Part shown: one piece after another, positions 1-12,307 of the stretch | Numbering within the stretch: position 1 is the first letter of the stretch | Layout of the letters: each line of letters begins with the position of its first letter | From: Sipunculus nudus | Taxonomy: Eukaryota > Annelida > Sipuncula > Golfingiida > Sipunculidae | Length of the DNA stretch: 64,000 bases | Direction: 5' to 3' | NCBI GenBank assembly: GCA_026874595.1 | Contig: CM049315.1 | Coordinates: 15,132,164-15,196,163, forward strand | Translations under genes and position numbers: made by a program | Notes under the pieces: model-generated | Databases searched by the model: none | What the model saw: the letters and a program-made list of their open reading frames with translations, nothing else | What the model was told of the DNA's origin: nothing

Positions 1-415
1 AAAATCCAAAGGCAAACTAGAGTCAGTCCGCATTAAATCTGTATAAAATCCGTTGAATATATGACATCACTGCAAATCGGAAAATATCCCAAAACTGATG
101 AAAAAGTAGCACTCTTAGTGCTCGCTGGTATTTTTTTATTTTCTGCCAGCTCTAAACCCAGCCCCTAATTTATAGCTTCTCGCCCGAAAATTCTAGAAAT
201 GGAAAATTCCAAAGAACAATACACATGCGCATAAACAGACCTGAAACATCTAGAACAAAGAACGCTATGACTTTACGCTTCAGACCCCACACAAGAGCCA
301 GCGCCCAACAAGCGAGGTTCCAATAGCAACGAACCGTGCTTGCGCTACACGAATCAGAATGTCAACAAACTCATGCAACACTCCTGCGCACAATAAAACA
401 GACACCTGTAACAAT
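1..415 (-). mobile_element. LTR-like fragment, minus orientation
   Basis: Read on the minus strand, this stretch starts with TGTTACAGGTG next to a TA tract. Further in it shares blocks with the LTR at 9,170-10,023 and the copy at 63.3 kb: a 'gagaaatggaaaatt'-type block, then 'gagaagttataaa', then 'tttagagctgg'. Similarity is patchy, so it is a diverged family member, and it runs off the window start. No protein-coding part of a retrotransposon is visible beside it. A solo or truncated LTR is the simplest reading. Confidence 0.5.
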
Positions 416-435
416 ATATATATATATATATATAT
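414..435. repeat. (TA)n microsatellite
   Basis: Short uninterrupted TA tract at the end of the LTR-like fragment and the start of the duplicated segment. Confidence 0.95.
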
Positions 436-2529
436 GGTGATTAAAGAAATAATTAATAATATTTACCGTTAAGGAGCTTAAGTCTTCATACGAATCTGTC
501 TATCATTAGGATTACGCAATATCTCCTGGAGTTTTATATAAACCGGTTAGTCCCGGATAAAGAAATATGCGATGAATACTGCTTGTCATTCAAGTTATTA
601 TTGTTTTACTTTGTAGTAATTGTTGAAGATCTTGTACTCTGTGAAATGTCCTGGTGTTTTCAACATCAGATGCCAGGTACAATTTTCAAGAGTTATTGAG
701 TGTTAAGTCGATCAGGTGTTAATTAGTGCAAGTTAATCATGGGGTGTTGACGGATCTGTCTGAAGTATAGGTTCCATTAACTGTTGATGGCACTATCACG
801 TTATCAACTCCATTTTTACAACAAAATACTATAGATAGGGTTGAGTGTTGTTGTTAACACAGAGAGAGTCCATGAGGCTGTTTGACACATCCTTGTCAAG
901 TGCATTTCATCTTGGGTTAGCATATTCGTATTTGTTTTTAAAACAGGTCAGCAGGCAAAATATTGTGAAAAAATCCTGACATCTATTCAAATTTGCTCGC
1001 ACGAGGTTACAGCTTTTGACCCGTTGGCAATAACTTCTGCTGTCACGTGCAGGGGGAGTTGCCTGTTAATATCATTTATACCTATGTGAAGGATTGGTTT
1101 GTGAATGTGGGCCAGGCAAGGAGCCATGGCAGGTGTTAGTGTAACTGCTGTGATTTTATTCTGTAGAAAAAGAAATAGATTTCATTATACATAATAACTC
1201 CTTGGAAAAAAAACATGTTTATAGTTCTCTCTTGTGATAAAATCGGTCAAGGGCTTCATTGGTCCCAGTCTCCAGCTGTCATCTTTGACGTAGCTTTATT
1301 TCGCCGTGTACTTGGCTCTAATGAAATGTATTGGTGATATAGACAGTGTTTACACCAAGTCCATAGGCATAGATCCCGGGGGGGGTATATATACCCCCAA
1401 TATTTGACAAGGGGGGTATGGCCGATCGTATTATAACCCCCAATGTTTTGAACGTGTGTGGGATAAAATGGGCATTTTCACACTTTAAAACCCTGCCACA
1501 GAATTCATAATAAAAATGGCATATCTTCAGTTTTTGCTACCAAAATGCTTGGATTTTACAGAACGGAAGAGGAAAACCCACAAATATGCTGAAAGAAACA
1601 TAAATCAGTAAGTTACCACATTAGTCAATCAGGGTCGGTCACCTTTGGCTTAAGAACGCCTAATAGCCGCCTATACCTGAACTAAATCAAAGAACGAAAC
1701 CAATTATTTTGTAAATCTTTAAACCCTTTGCATGCCGGTGATCATTATCATAGACAAATTGTAAACCCATCATCTAATAAGCAAACATAAAAGATCACAT
1801 GCTTGACAAGATCATAAGTTAAGAAAATCTGCTTACTTAATAAGTGTAGCATATTTCTTCCTAAGATATGTAATGATTTCAACAAATTTAAAAAATGACT
1901 CAATGTATACAATTTCACAAATCCTTCTTTCACAAAGTTTACAACAATTGCCCATAATTCAAATAGGTTTTCTAATGAGATTTCTTAGATAATATGTGGA
2001 AGTGATGTGAAAACTTTGATACTAGAAATATTTTGCAATGTCTTATGGGTTTACCAGAAATAAGAAATAGCATAATTTTGGTGTTTTATATAAATATATA
2101 TCGATTTATGCACGTGACGATTATATGAAATATAACCCATTCGGGTTCCATCCAGGACCTTCCAAACATAAATAAAATTTGTGAAATCATTTGACCCCAA
2201 GGCTGGTCAGTAGTATGGGACTATTGGTCCTGTGATCAAAGCTTGATTGATGACTGAACACTTCCCATGAACCGACGGTGGTTTTTTTTTTTACTGAAAT
2301 TTTCTTAACAAGATGCGCAAGCTCATGCAAACACTTCAGGTCACTGGATAATCCCTTGTATATTTTGATACATTTATATTGCATGCATTATTGCTCATCT
2401 TCTGTAAACTCGATTATAAGGTTGAAAAAGGCATTTTAGATACAGCCCCACGGTAAGCCAACACTTGATGTTGATACGAGCGAAGTCAGCCTCAAAGCCT
2501 TGTTGGCCATTGCCGGAAATTGTCAAACT

Positions 2530-2575
2530 GCGTCAGCCATGGGTATAAATACTGCTACATTAGAGAGATCCATGT
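2530..2575 (+). promoter_or_regulatory. TATA-like block shared by both duplicate copies
   Basis: 'gggtataaatactgctaca' here and 'gggtataaattctgctaca' in copy B (about 10,242) keep a TATAAAT core within the better preserved part of the duplication. It could be a core promoter of a repeat element. No downstream gene is recognised, so the assignment is weak. Confidence 0.25.
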
Positions 2576-3295
2576 GCAAGCGAATGCCAACATACCCAAC
2601 TAACCCAGCTCGTGTTACTTGTTGTTGTGCTGCTTCTACTAAATGTTTATGTTGGAAGCATTTTTTCCAGCGAACTTAACACACCCGACGAAATAATATA
2701 TTAAAGAATTTAAATAACACAACAATACATTTAGCTGATAGGGTCAGGCAGCGGTGATTAAGATGACCACGTGACCATGAACTTATTTTTTAAGGTTCGA
2801 TTTGGATATTGATTTATATTACACAGGTGACTTGAAATAAAGTACACTCTTTATCTGTCTTCATCTGTCATTTCATTTTCACGTATTTTACCAGGCAAAT
2901 AATTACGCGTATATAACAGATGACTGTTTTCTTTTGGACTGACTTGCAGTTTAATTTTGTTTTTGTAATTTTCCATGTTGGGTCTTATATTCGCTTTCTA
3001 CGAATTAATTATTTTTGTGTGCTTAAATAGAATATTGGAAAGACCGAGGTCCTGTCCTGTTCATTGCGCCCGATGCATACATTCTGGTAACTGTATACTC
3101 ATTGTTATCAGAAGCACAATGTGGTCGTAGGTGCAATATGTGTTGTTGAATTGAACATACATGTCACTCATAACAGTCTCTGAGACAGGTATAGACATGG
3201 GGACATTCCGTCTGCCTTTTTGCCACTGCGGACCACTATGAGTCTGTAAGGACCCGGAACTAAGTTCCTTCTAATATAGATATACGTATAACTTG

Positions 3296-3298
<3 letters not shown>

Positions 3299-3331
<33 letters not shown>
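3299..3331. repeat. (TA)n microsatellite
   Basis: Uninterrupted TA tract of about 32 bp. Confidence 0.95.
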
Positions 3332-3337
<6 letters not shown>

Positions 3338-3359
3338 CGAGGAAAATAAAATTTTGAGA

Positions 3360-3575
3360 TTTTGTGATGACCTTGACCATGACCATCTCCTTGACCTTGA
3401 CCTTTGACCTATTTCGAGAAAAAGAAATGACTTCTAGGACTTTTGAATTTCTTTCAACTGTATAAGTTTGAGAGCGACTGATTCAGAATTGTGACCTGTA
3501 GAGTCTGTACAGACAGATAGACAGATAGAACTTACCAATATGCTTGCCGAAATCGAAGATTTTCGGCAAGCAATA
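3360..3575. repeat. Degenerate dispersed repeat with CCTTGACCTTTGACC motif
   Basis: This block runs from 'ccttgacctttgacctattt' through 'acttctaggacttttg' and 'gagagcgactgattcag' to a 'gacagatagacagataga' tail and 'gccgaaatcgaagatt'. The same order of blocks appears several times at 22.5-23.9 kb, which marks it as a member of a dispersed repeat family. The TGACCTTTGACCT core has the form of a nuclear-receptor DR1 element. Confidence 0.6.
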
Positions 3576-3779
3576 AAATCCACCTTCCTGGGCAATATCT
3601 TTGTATTCATATGAAAGATCGCACATGCCTGTATTCAAAGCACTATCATTTCATTAATACTCACGAACGGACGACTCTGCTGTTTTAATTAATATACTTA
3701 TTTATTTTACATCGATTGTACAAGTAGTTATTTACTAATCAAGGCACTCTCCATGGCTCAAATGATAGCGTTCTGTAGT

Positions 3780-3935
3780 CTTTAGGGATGGAGGAAACCG
3801 GAGAAACCAGAGAAAACGACCGACCTTGGACGGGCATCTACAACCCACTCTCATGGCAACACCAGGGATTGAACCCAGGTCGCCAGTGGAGGGAGCCGAG
3901 CGTTTTGCCCCTCGACTGTCCAGGATTGAGGTTTA
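3780..3935 (-). mobile_element. tRNA-derived SINE-like element
   Basis: On the minus strand, 'GGGTTCAATCCC' (about 3,864-3,875) matches the RNA polymerase III B-box consensus GWTCRANNC. It is preceded by a tRNA-like stretch and followed by sequence ending in a purine-rich 'ggatggaggaaaccgg'-type block (plus-strand reading), which is widespread in animal SINEs. The A box is not clear. A plus-strand open frame across this block (3,788-4,087) is best explained as incidental. Confidence 0.5.
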
Positions 3936-4172
3936 AGGAACCATTTCTATACAATACACTGGGGTTCCTCAGTGTAGATGTGGATATTGGTACGATAGGG
4001 TATATCACCCAACTTCAATATGCCTTTCTCGAACAGTTTTTAAAATTGAACATTTGCAATACAGGGCAATTTTTTATCTTTATATAACAGGCTTTTTTAT
4101 ATTACAGGCTTTTAAAACCATGCCAAAGAAACTATAAACTATTTTTATATTGTAACAAAATACGCCATTTAC

Positions 4173-4176
<4 letters not shown>

Positions 4177-4204
<28 letters not shown>
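4177..4204. repeat. (TA)n microsatellite
   Basis: Uninterrupted TA tract near the end of duplication copy A. Confidence 0.95.
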
Positions 4205-4208
<4 letters not shown>

Positions 4209-5966
4209 CTGGAACAGTTCAATTTATCAGTTTAGGTCTTCCATTTAAATACACACACATATATTTACACTTTAAACATCGGTTCAGACCCTTAAATGCG
4301 TATGTATGTTACCTTGCAGATGTGTCAAGAAGTACAACGAACAACAAAATAACAAGTCCTTCTATTAGCAAGGTTAAGGGAGCTACGGGCCGAGGGACCT
4401 TGCTCTATCGAGAAGTTCTGCCACCTATTTCACGCATTATGATCAACACCGCACGTGATTAACAAAATTATGCAGTGCATTGCAGTCAAAACTGTTCAGA
4501 CACTGTATCAACAATTTATATTTTTCAGTTTCAGAGGGCAATCTCCGTGCTTTTGCCTTTTAAGCCTTTGTCAGTTTGACTGATCCATATATTGTAAACA
4601 TCATACTGAAAACATCTTCTGAGCGATGTCATCAAATGCAGCCACAATACAGGTACGAGTATGGCTACGGACATGCTGACTGTGTGTCCATACAAATGGT
4701 TTCACTGATTTTTCACAATGTGTTAATGCCTTTACCAATTTGAGTGACAATTTATCTGTGTGTCTACGAATATGTTCCTCCAAACGGAAACGCACCAAAT
4801 TCTCTGTGTATTTTAAGGTGACACAAACTTCCGGTAAATGGCCTACGAATAACCTAATATAACGTGTCTTCTATGGAAGGCCAATTACATGTTTACATAT
4901 AAGATGCATTCCATTCAATTTTGTTTTCTAATGAAATACAATAACCTAACGAATTATAACAATGTTGTGTTTTGCAGGCCAATAATAAATGTTTCCCGTA
5001 GACCCCCTTTCTAAAATTTGAGAGAATATAAGCACTTCATGTTATTAACAGAAATCATACATTTTCGCAGATTTTACCTTGGAAATCAAGTGTATGGTCG
5101 TCAGTTTTTTTTTAAATTCTCCGAAAACGGAAATAATAAATACAGATATTTGACATGAAAAAATTGACAGATAGTAGATCAGCATAATTTATTTATATAT
5201 AAGCCTTGAAATATTTACTCATAACAAATTATAAAACAGCTTTCCTGATTGCATATAAGTATAAAACAGCAACATTGAAGACAACCAAAGTCTATATCTT
5301 TCTTATAATAAAGGTGGGTGCGACCCATGGCAGCCTTGTTATGCCTTAATGAAACCGGCCCCTGATTAAAGAAACATGGGCTAAAAAAAGAGGTGAGACT
5401 TTTCTCATGGAATTTATCCTTTAGGTCACCGAAAAAGGTTAAACAAAGGTGGCATCAAATATATGAAAACTTTAATTAGAGCCTAGTTCAACCAAAATTC
5501 CCAAGATTGCAGCCTTGACTAACATTAAGATAAAATTTAACGACAACGCTTGAACAGCTTTACAGAATGTATGAGAAAAAAATCTAAGATCGCTGTCTGA
5601 AGGAAATATTAGATTCCAGCTATTTTGTTTTAAAATTACAGTTCTTCCCATAGGTGCCAATCTTCTTATAAAACGCCAGCTCAATAGCTTGAATTGTTCT
5701 TGAGATTATGCTTCCTAAAGGAACAATCTCCCTTAGAGGTAACTATACCGACTCTAATAAAGGCTCGCTATTTTATACAACACCGGATGTATATTCATCA
5801 AAATTCATTTGTAAAGCTTATGTATAAAATATTTTTCACATGATGTACCCCGAGTTAATTCTATTAATATTAAAATATTGTGGATTTCAAGTCATGTATA
5901 TAAGGGAACTTTTATCTTGCATTATATAAAATAAGATGTATCAATACAGATATATAAATTCCTGAC
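4205..5966. other. Intergenic, possible zinc-finger relic
   Basis: No convincing gene. On the minus strand 4,601-4,798 there is an open frame with 'EEHIRRHT' and 'QHVRSHTRT' spaced like the His halves of C2H2 zinc fingers, with only one Cys ('THCEKSVKPF') in between. It may be a decayed zinc-finger fragment, but Cys pairs are missing and no neighbouring fingers are seen. The rest is AT-rich with no structure I can name. Confidence 0.3.
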
Positions 5967-7336
5967 CTGAGGCTGCGGTTGTTGGTCTTATGGGTGACAT
6001 TGTAACGTGGAGGGAAGGTGTTACAGATTCTGTGGTAGTCTCCGTCACAGCGCTCACGGCTGTCACATAGGTCGTACTAGCCATTGTCGCATTTACATTG
6101 TCTGAGGAGGTCGTAATGACGACACTTGCCATTGTCGCATTTACATTGTTTGAGGAGGTCGTATTGACGACAGTTGCATTTGTCTAGTTTACATTATATG
6201 AAGAGGTCGTATTGGCAACATTTGCCATTGGAACGTTCGCATTGTATGAGGAGGTCGTATTGTTGACACTTGCCATTGTCGCGTTCACATTGTAGGAGGG
6301 GGTTATATTGGCGGCACTTGCTATTGTCGTGTTCACATGAAATGAGGAGGTCGTATTGTTGATACTTGGTATGGTCGTGTTCACATGGTATGGGAAGGCT
6401 GTATTTGCGACACCTGCCAGTGTCGCGTTCACATTGTATGATGAGGTTTTATAAGCGACACTTGCCAATGTTGAATTCACATTTCAGGAGGAGGTCGGAT
6501 TGGCGACACCTGGCATTGTTGAATTCACATTGTATGAGGAGGTCGTATTGCTGACACTTGCCGTTGTCTCATTTACATAGTATGAGAAGGTCGTATTTAC
6601 GGCACTTGCCATTGTCGCGTTTACATTGTATGAAGAGGTCGAATAGGGGACACTTGCCATTGTTGCATTCCTACTGTGTGAGGAGGTCGTAATGGCGACA
6701 CTTTCCATGTCGCAACGACATTGTATGAGGATGTCGTATTGTCGACACTTGTTCCTGTCGCATTCACAATGTATTCGGGGGTCGTATTGGAGACACTTGC
6801 TATTGTTGTGTTCATATTACATGAGGAGGTCATATTGTTGACACTTGCCATTGTTGAATTCACAGTGTTTGAGTAGGTCGTATTTGCGACACTTGCCATT
6901 GTCGCATTCACAGTGTATGAGCAGGTCGTATTTACTACACTTGCCATTGTCGAATTCACTTTGTACGAGGTCTCATTGGTGACACTTGCAATTGTCGCAT
7001 TCACATTGTATGATGAGGTTGTATAAGCGACATTTGCAATTGTCGAGTTCACAGTATATGAGGAGGTTGTATTAGCGACACTTGTCATTGTCGCGTTCAC
7101 ATTTTATGAGGAAAGTGTATTGGCGGCACCTACACGTGTCGTATTCACATTGTATGACGATGTTGTATTAGCGACATTTGATATTGTCGCATTCAAATTG
7201 TATGAGCAGGTGGTATCAGTAACGCTTGCCATTGTTGTTTTAACGAAGCTTGCTTGGGTTGTATTTTTACAAGCGATACCAGCCGTTGTCGCATTCAGAT
7301 CGTATGATGACGTACGTGGTAATTAATACCACAGTG
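5967..7336 (-). pseudogene. Mucin-like 16-residue repeat exon, disrupted
   Basis: On the minus strand this stretch encodes about 25 tandem copies of a 16-residue unit (48 bp) close to NATMASVANTTSSYNV. Most units hold two N-X-T/S sequons plus many Ser/Thr, so an intact product would be a heavily glycosylated extracellular mucin-like domain. The array ends in a non-repetitive Thr-rich tail and a possible donor (G|GTCAGG, last exon base 5,967, phase 1). An acceptor CAG at 7,337-7,339 would keep the repeat frame in phase with the signal-peptide exon at 12,308-13,082. However, the repeat frame contains TAA at 7,323-7,325, TAA at 7,104-7,106, TGA at 6,484-6,486 and TAG at 6,184-6,186, plus a frameshift near 6,710. 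I therefore call it a decayed coding array. Assembly error is possible but would need several independent faults. Confidence 0.6.
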
Positions 7337-7339
7337 CTG

Positions 7340-7839
7340 TTTTACCACGCGGTCATTGCTGCAAATAATAATATTAAGCAGACCATGCCAAGTGAAGTTT
7401 TTTTATAAGATATAGCTTTATTTTTTCAGTATTGACTAATTAAGAAACAATTTTTATTATGTCTACCCTGATTTACAAATTATATCAGATGTATGAGGGC
7501 AGCAGAAATAAAGACGTTCACCCTCTGGGCTTCGTTATGGTTTGTTTATTCAATCCATTCGTGAAGTAGTGGCATATATCAAAATATTCTTCACGTATAA
7601 TAAAATATTAACGTATGCACAGTCTTTATGTTACAGAACAGAAAGAAGTTAAGAGAAGACTGGTATTGTTAGCTAACCTAGATTGTCCATTTTATTTATT
7701 ACGTCCAATGAAATATGAAGCGAGATTAAAATTCGAGGAAGGATATGAATTTATTAACACAAAATTCTTTCATAAATTCAAACGTGATTACACATGATTA
7801 AAAACTAGTACACATTTCATGTCACCGAACGCTTCATGT

Positions 7840-7845
<6 letters not shown>
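7340..7845. other. No gene seen; likely intronic if the mucin-like locus is one gene
   Basis: AT-rich sequence upstream (minus sense) of the repeat exon. A second possible acceptor, TTTGCAG, lies at 7,359-7,365. A 60-residue open frame on the plus strand at 7,615-7,797 has no recognisable features. Confidence 0.5.
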
Positions 7846-7919
<74 letters not shown>

Positions 7920-7920
7920 A
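7846..7920. repeat. (TA)n microsatellite
   Basis: About 75 bp of nearly pure TA bordering duplication copy B. Confidence 0.95.
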
Positions 7921-9093
7921 GGGTGATTTAAGAAATAATTAATAATACATGTATTTACCTTTAAGAAGCTTAAGACTTCATACGAATCTGTGTATCATTA
8001 GGAATGCACAAAATCTCCTGGAGTTTTATATGGACCAGTTAAGACCGCATAAAGAAAATGCGCTGAATACTGCATGTCATTCAAATTAATATTGTTATTC
8101 TCTGTAATTATTACAATAGTTTCAACTGAAACCGGTTTAAACTATATATTTCTTGAAGATCTTGTACTCTGTGAAATGTCCTTGTATTATAAACATCAGA
8201 TGCCAGGTACAATCTACAAAAGTTATTGAGGGTTATTAAGCCGATCACGTGTTAATTAGTGCAAGTTAACCATGTGGTGGTGACAGATTTGTCTGAAATA
8301 TAGATTCCATTAATTGTTGATGGCACTGTCACGTTATACACTCCTTTTTTACAAGTGAACTAATGATTAGGGAAAACATCTATTTTATTGACTATAGATA
8401 GCGTTGAGTGTTGTTGTTAAAACACAGTGGGAGTCCCTGAGGCCGTTTGAAAAATTCTTTGTCAAGTGCATTTCATATCGGGTTAGCATATTCGTCAGCA
8501 GGCAAAATATTGTGAAAAAACCTGACATCTCTTCAAATTTACTCGCACGAGGTTACAGCTTTTGACCCGTTGGCAATAACTTCTGCTGTCACGTGCAGGG
8601 GGAGTTGCCTGTTAATATCATTTATACCTATGTGAAGGATTAGTTTGTGAATGTGGGCAGGCAAGGAGCCATGGCAGGTGTTAGTGTAACTGCTGTGATT
8701 TTATTCTGAAGAAAAAGAAACAGATTACATTATACATAACATCTCTTTGGAAAAGAAACATGTTTATAGTTCTCTCCTGTGATAAAATGGGTCATGGGCT
8801 TCATTGGTCCCAGTTTCCAGCTGTCATCTTTGCCGTAGCGTTATTTCGCCGTGTATTTGGCTCTAATGAAATGTATTGGTGATACACAGTGTTTACACCA
8901 AGTCAGCATGATATGTACAGCTAACATTGAGGTCGAATAGAAAATAAAAGGAGGGGCGCGATTAACAGAACATTAACAGAAAGTGTGTAATTCGCCTGCA
9001 CATTCCGTATAATTGTTTGCAATGAATGACATTCCCGAAGGTGCAACGAAAGAGAGCAAGATATAACCTACTGGTGACATATAAAACGTTATG

Positions 9094-9095
<2 letters not shown>

Positions 9096-9170
<75 letters not shown>
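9096..9170. repeat. (TA)n microsatellite at LTR junction
   Basis: TA tract of about 75 bp directly abutting the solo LTR. The LTR probably inserted into it. Confidence 0.95.
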
Positions 9171-10023
9171 GTTACAGGTGCCATTTTAATTGTGTGACAT
9201 GGGCGTAACTCGTGTTATAGCGGCCTGGCCTGGCCGCGTGTTGCACTCTCAGTTTAATCCGTACCGGTTGAACTCTCTTTGTCATGCTAGTCTGGGGGTT
9301 TTCTCGCCTGGCCGGGCCGGGCCGGCTCACGGTTGAACCCTGGCGTGTAGATACACAGTGTTCTTTGTTCTAGTATGTTCTTTGAGCGTGTTTATTATGT
9401 TAGGTTCTTTAGATTGTTCGAGAAATGGAAAATTATCGGCTTGAGGTGAAAAGTTATATAAAGATGCTGTGTTTTAAAGCCGAGAGAGAGGTGAGAGAAT
9501 ATTCCAGCGGACAAAGAGGCGTGTATGTTAGTTTGTGGGACCTATTACGATCAGTGCGGCAATTATAGATTTTCTTCAGATTTTCTTCTGGATTTGTGAC
9601 GAATCTTATTTGGTCTTCACTTTACTTTCGGAATTGTTAGAAGAGCTTTATATTGGACTGTTATTCTCCGAGAGAACTTGTGTGACCTGTTCGTCCGGCT
9701 TATACATTTTAAAGGACTTATCGCTATGACAGTGGTGGTATCCAGGCACTGTGCATTTTGTTTATTTTACTGTGTGATTGTATTGATTTGTTGTTATACT
9801 GGTGTTATACTGTGTAATTGTATTGATTTAGTGTATTGTAATGTTAGGGTTGTTTTAAGAATAAATTATAGTTATTTGTTAACAAAAAACCACTGGCTTC
9901 TTTATTCATTCCCCTAGATATTTCACGCTGCCTAGTGTTACAGAATCTGATTTTTTTTTTATTTCCTTGACAAAATTTATGTTTATCACGCATACATGAT
10001 CTGTTGATATTAGGTTCCGTTAC
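9170..10023 (+). mobile_element. Solo LTR
   Basis: About 850 bp bounded by TGT(T/A)AC-type ends: 'gttacaggtg' on the left and 'ggttccgttaca' on the right. It has the regulatory layout of an LTR: a TATA box (about 9,452, 'gttatataaaga'), a transcribed-looking middle and a polyadenylation signal 'aataaa' (about 9,859). A related copy, rearranged, is at 63.1-64.0 kb and a diverged one at 1-415. No gag or pol sequence, primer-binding site or second LTR is visible within the next several kilobases. I therefore read it as a solo LTR, probably of a Ty3/gypsy-type element, though the superfamily cannot be shown without internal sequence. Two short open frames inside it (9,535-9,917) are not convincing genes. 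Confidence 0.6.
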
Positions 10024-10982
10024 AATATATTGTTATATTAATAATAATAATATTCCTTTGTATATTTAGATACATTTCTATTGCATGCATTATTGCGCAT
10101 CTTCTGTAAACTCGAGTATAAGGCTGAGAATGGCACTCTAGATACAGCCCCACGGTAAGCCAACACTTGATGTTAATATGAGCGAAGTCAATCTCAAAGC
10201 CTCTGTGGGCATTGCCGGGAACTGTCAAACTGCGTCAGCCACGGGTATAAATTCTGCTACATCAGAGACCCATGTGCAAGCGAGAGCCAATAAACCCATT
10301 AAACCTAGCTCGTGTTACTCGTTGTTTGTCCTGCTTCTACTAAATGTTTATGTTGGAGGCAGTTTTTTTTTCTTGCGAACCCAACACATCCGAAGTAATG
10401 ATGTATTCAAGAATTAAAATAACACACCAATACATTCAGCTGCTAAGGCCAGGGAGCGGTGAATAAGATGACCATGAACTAGTTTCTGACAAGATTTGAA
10501 TTGGATATTGATTTATATCAAACAATTTTAATTTCACATTATTTGACTTCAAATATTGTACACTCTTTAACTGTCTTCATCTATCATTTCTTACTCATGT
10601 CTTTAAATTTAACATTCAAATAATTACGCGTACATATCAGATGACTGTTTTCCTTTAGATTGTATGGCAGTGTAATTTTGTTTTTGCAATTATCCCTGTG
10701 GGTTTTACATTCGCTTTCTAGGGGTTATGTATTCGGATATTATTATGTGCTTAAATAGAATAATGAAAAGACCGAGGTACTGGCCTGTTCATTGCGCCCG
10801 ATGCATAAATTCTGGTAACTGTACACTCGGTGTCAGAAGCACATTGTGGTCTAATGTGCAATATGTGTTGTTGAATTGAACATATATGTCACTCAAACCA
10901 GTCTCTGAGACAGGTATGGACATAAAGGATATTCTGTCTGCTACTGCTCAACACAATGTGTCTGTTTGATTTCTCTAAATAT

Positions 10983-10985
<3 letters not shown>

Positions 10986-11014
<29 letters not shown>
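10986..11014. repeat. (TA)n microsatellite
   Basis: Uninterrupted TA tract. Confidence 0.95.
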
Positions 11015-11016
<2 letters not shown>

Positions 11017-11480
11017 TTGGGTGTACCACTTTAGGCAGAAGATTAAGTTTAAAATTATGTGTGCTTTAAAAGGTCTGCTATAATTCAATCATAATATTTC
11101 TATAAAAAATGACATGATTAAGTCACGTTCATGATATATATTTTAAGTGCCATCGCGGGATGTGTGGAGAAGTTCCGCGTTAGCTGTGTAGTAGGGAAGC
11201 GAACTCCCTGCTCATTTAATAAACTCTACCTTCCTTAGCCATATTTGTTATTCATTTGAACATATCCTACTCACAAGAGTACGACTTCATTGTTTATGGA
11301 TCGGGGGTTAAGGAACCATTTCTGTGCAATGGATTTCGGCTTCTCAATGTACATGTAGTGAAGGGTAGGATATATCACCCCACTTCAATAAGATGTTCTT
11401 TTTTATGCCTTTCTCGATAAGTTATTAAAATTGAACATTTGCATTAGAGGAACATCTTTATCTCCTTATGTACCAGCCTT

Positions 11481-11550
<70 letters not shown>
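11481..11550. repeat. (TA)n microsatellite
   Basis: About 70 bp of TA with one interruption, near the end of duplication copy B. It corresponds in position to the TA tract at 4,177-4,204 of copy A. Confidence 0.95.
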
Positions 11551-11552
<2 letters not shown>

Positions 11553-11640
11553 GTGTTTAAACAATGCCACAGACATTATAAACTATTTGTGATGTAGTAA
11601 CAGAGTACGCCGATTGCAAACATTTAAAATTGAAAGTGGA

Positions 11641-12307
11641 ACCGGCTACAGAATGCTAAACAAAAGATATACTGATATACTAAACAAAAAATAAATGGAC
11701 TGAAGTAAATTTGCCTGGAATCCCTTAGTTTACTCATACGCAACAAAAGCGTCACACAGGTTAACATATATTTAATTAATATACATGCATGTATATATAC
11801 AATAAGCTTGAGGGCAAAAGGATTTAACACAGTCACTAAAGCAAATGACCGATATTTCATTCACACTAGCGTGCACGCGAACATAGGTTTAAGCTCATAC
11901 AGTTGATTTAAGGGTCACAATTGTCGACACGTCGTCACCCGAGATAATGTATGTGAAATAATGATGGGTCAGGGTTACCACTTAGGATGGTAACTATGAC
12001 ATTTAACTGCTTGGGACTGCTTGACCTCATGAACTGAAATAAATCCCGAAATATTAGAGCGCAGTGATAGAATTGATTAATTGTATTATGATATCCATCC
12101 ATCTCTACACCATACGGCTCAGCTGGGGGTTCAAGTGATTGTGAGTGTGCGCAATTCTGAGGTAAACAACAACAACAACCCCTTTTTTCCAGAATAACAC
12201 GTAAAGACGCAATAAGGCATCATTCTGTTTTTCATTCTGTCTATGTGTGTGTGTGTTTCTCTGTATTCACCTGCATTCCCATCTACATATTTGCATTAAG
12301 CACTTAC
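11641..12307. other. Probable intron sequence, no gene seen
   Basis: Lies directly downstream, in the minus sense, of the splice donor that ends the mucin-like first exon. No exon-like or repeat structure beyond a short 'acaacaacaac' run near 12,165. Confidence 0.4.

Larger units (their letters stand above)
432..4250. repeat. Segmental duplication, copy A
   Basis: Blocks at about 432-1,352, 2,320-3,180 and 3,920-4,200 recur in the same order and strand at about 7,922-8,912, 10,055-10,920 and 11,300-11,640. Examples are the 'aagaaataattaataata' start and the 'taagccaacacttgatgtt' block. The copies differ by many substitutions and indels, and the sequence between matching blocks is unrelated (about 1,350-2,320 here against an LTR in copy B). 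This is an old tandem duplication. It contains no convincing coding sequence. Confidence 0.75.
7921..11640. repeat. Segmental duplication, copy B
   Basis: Colinear, diverged copy of the segment at 432-4,250. Matching blocks are about 7,922-8,912, 10,055-10,920 and 11,300-11,640. It differs from copy A by the LTR insertion at 9,170-10,023 and by several expanded TA tracts. The order and orientation of blocks are conserved, so the event was a direct tandem duplication of roughly 3.8 kb followed by separate insertions. Confidence 0.75.

Noticed and set aside
4601-4798. Functional C2H2 zinc-finger gene
   Set aside because: Only His halves are recognisable and Cys pairs are missing. Kept as a weak relic only.
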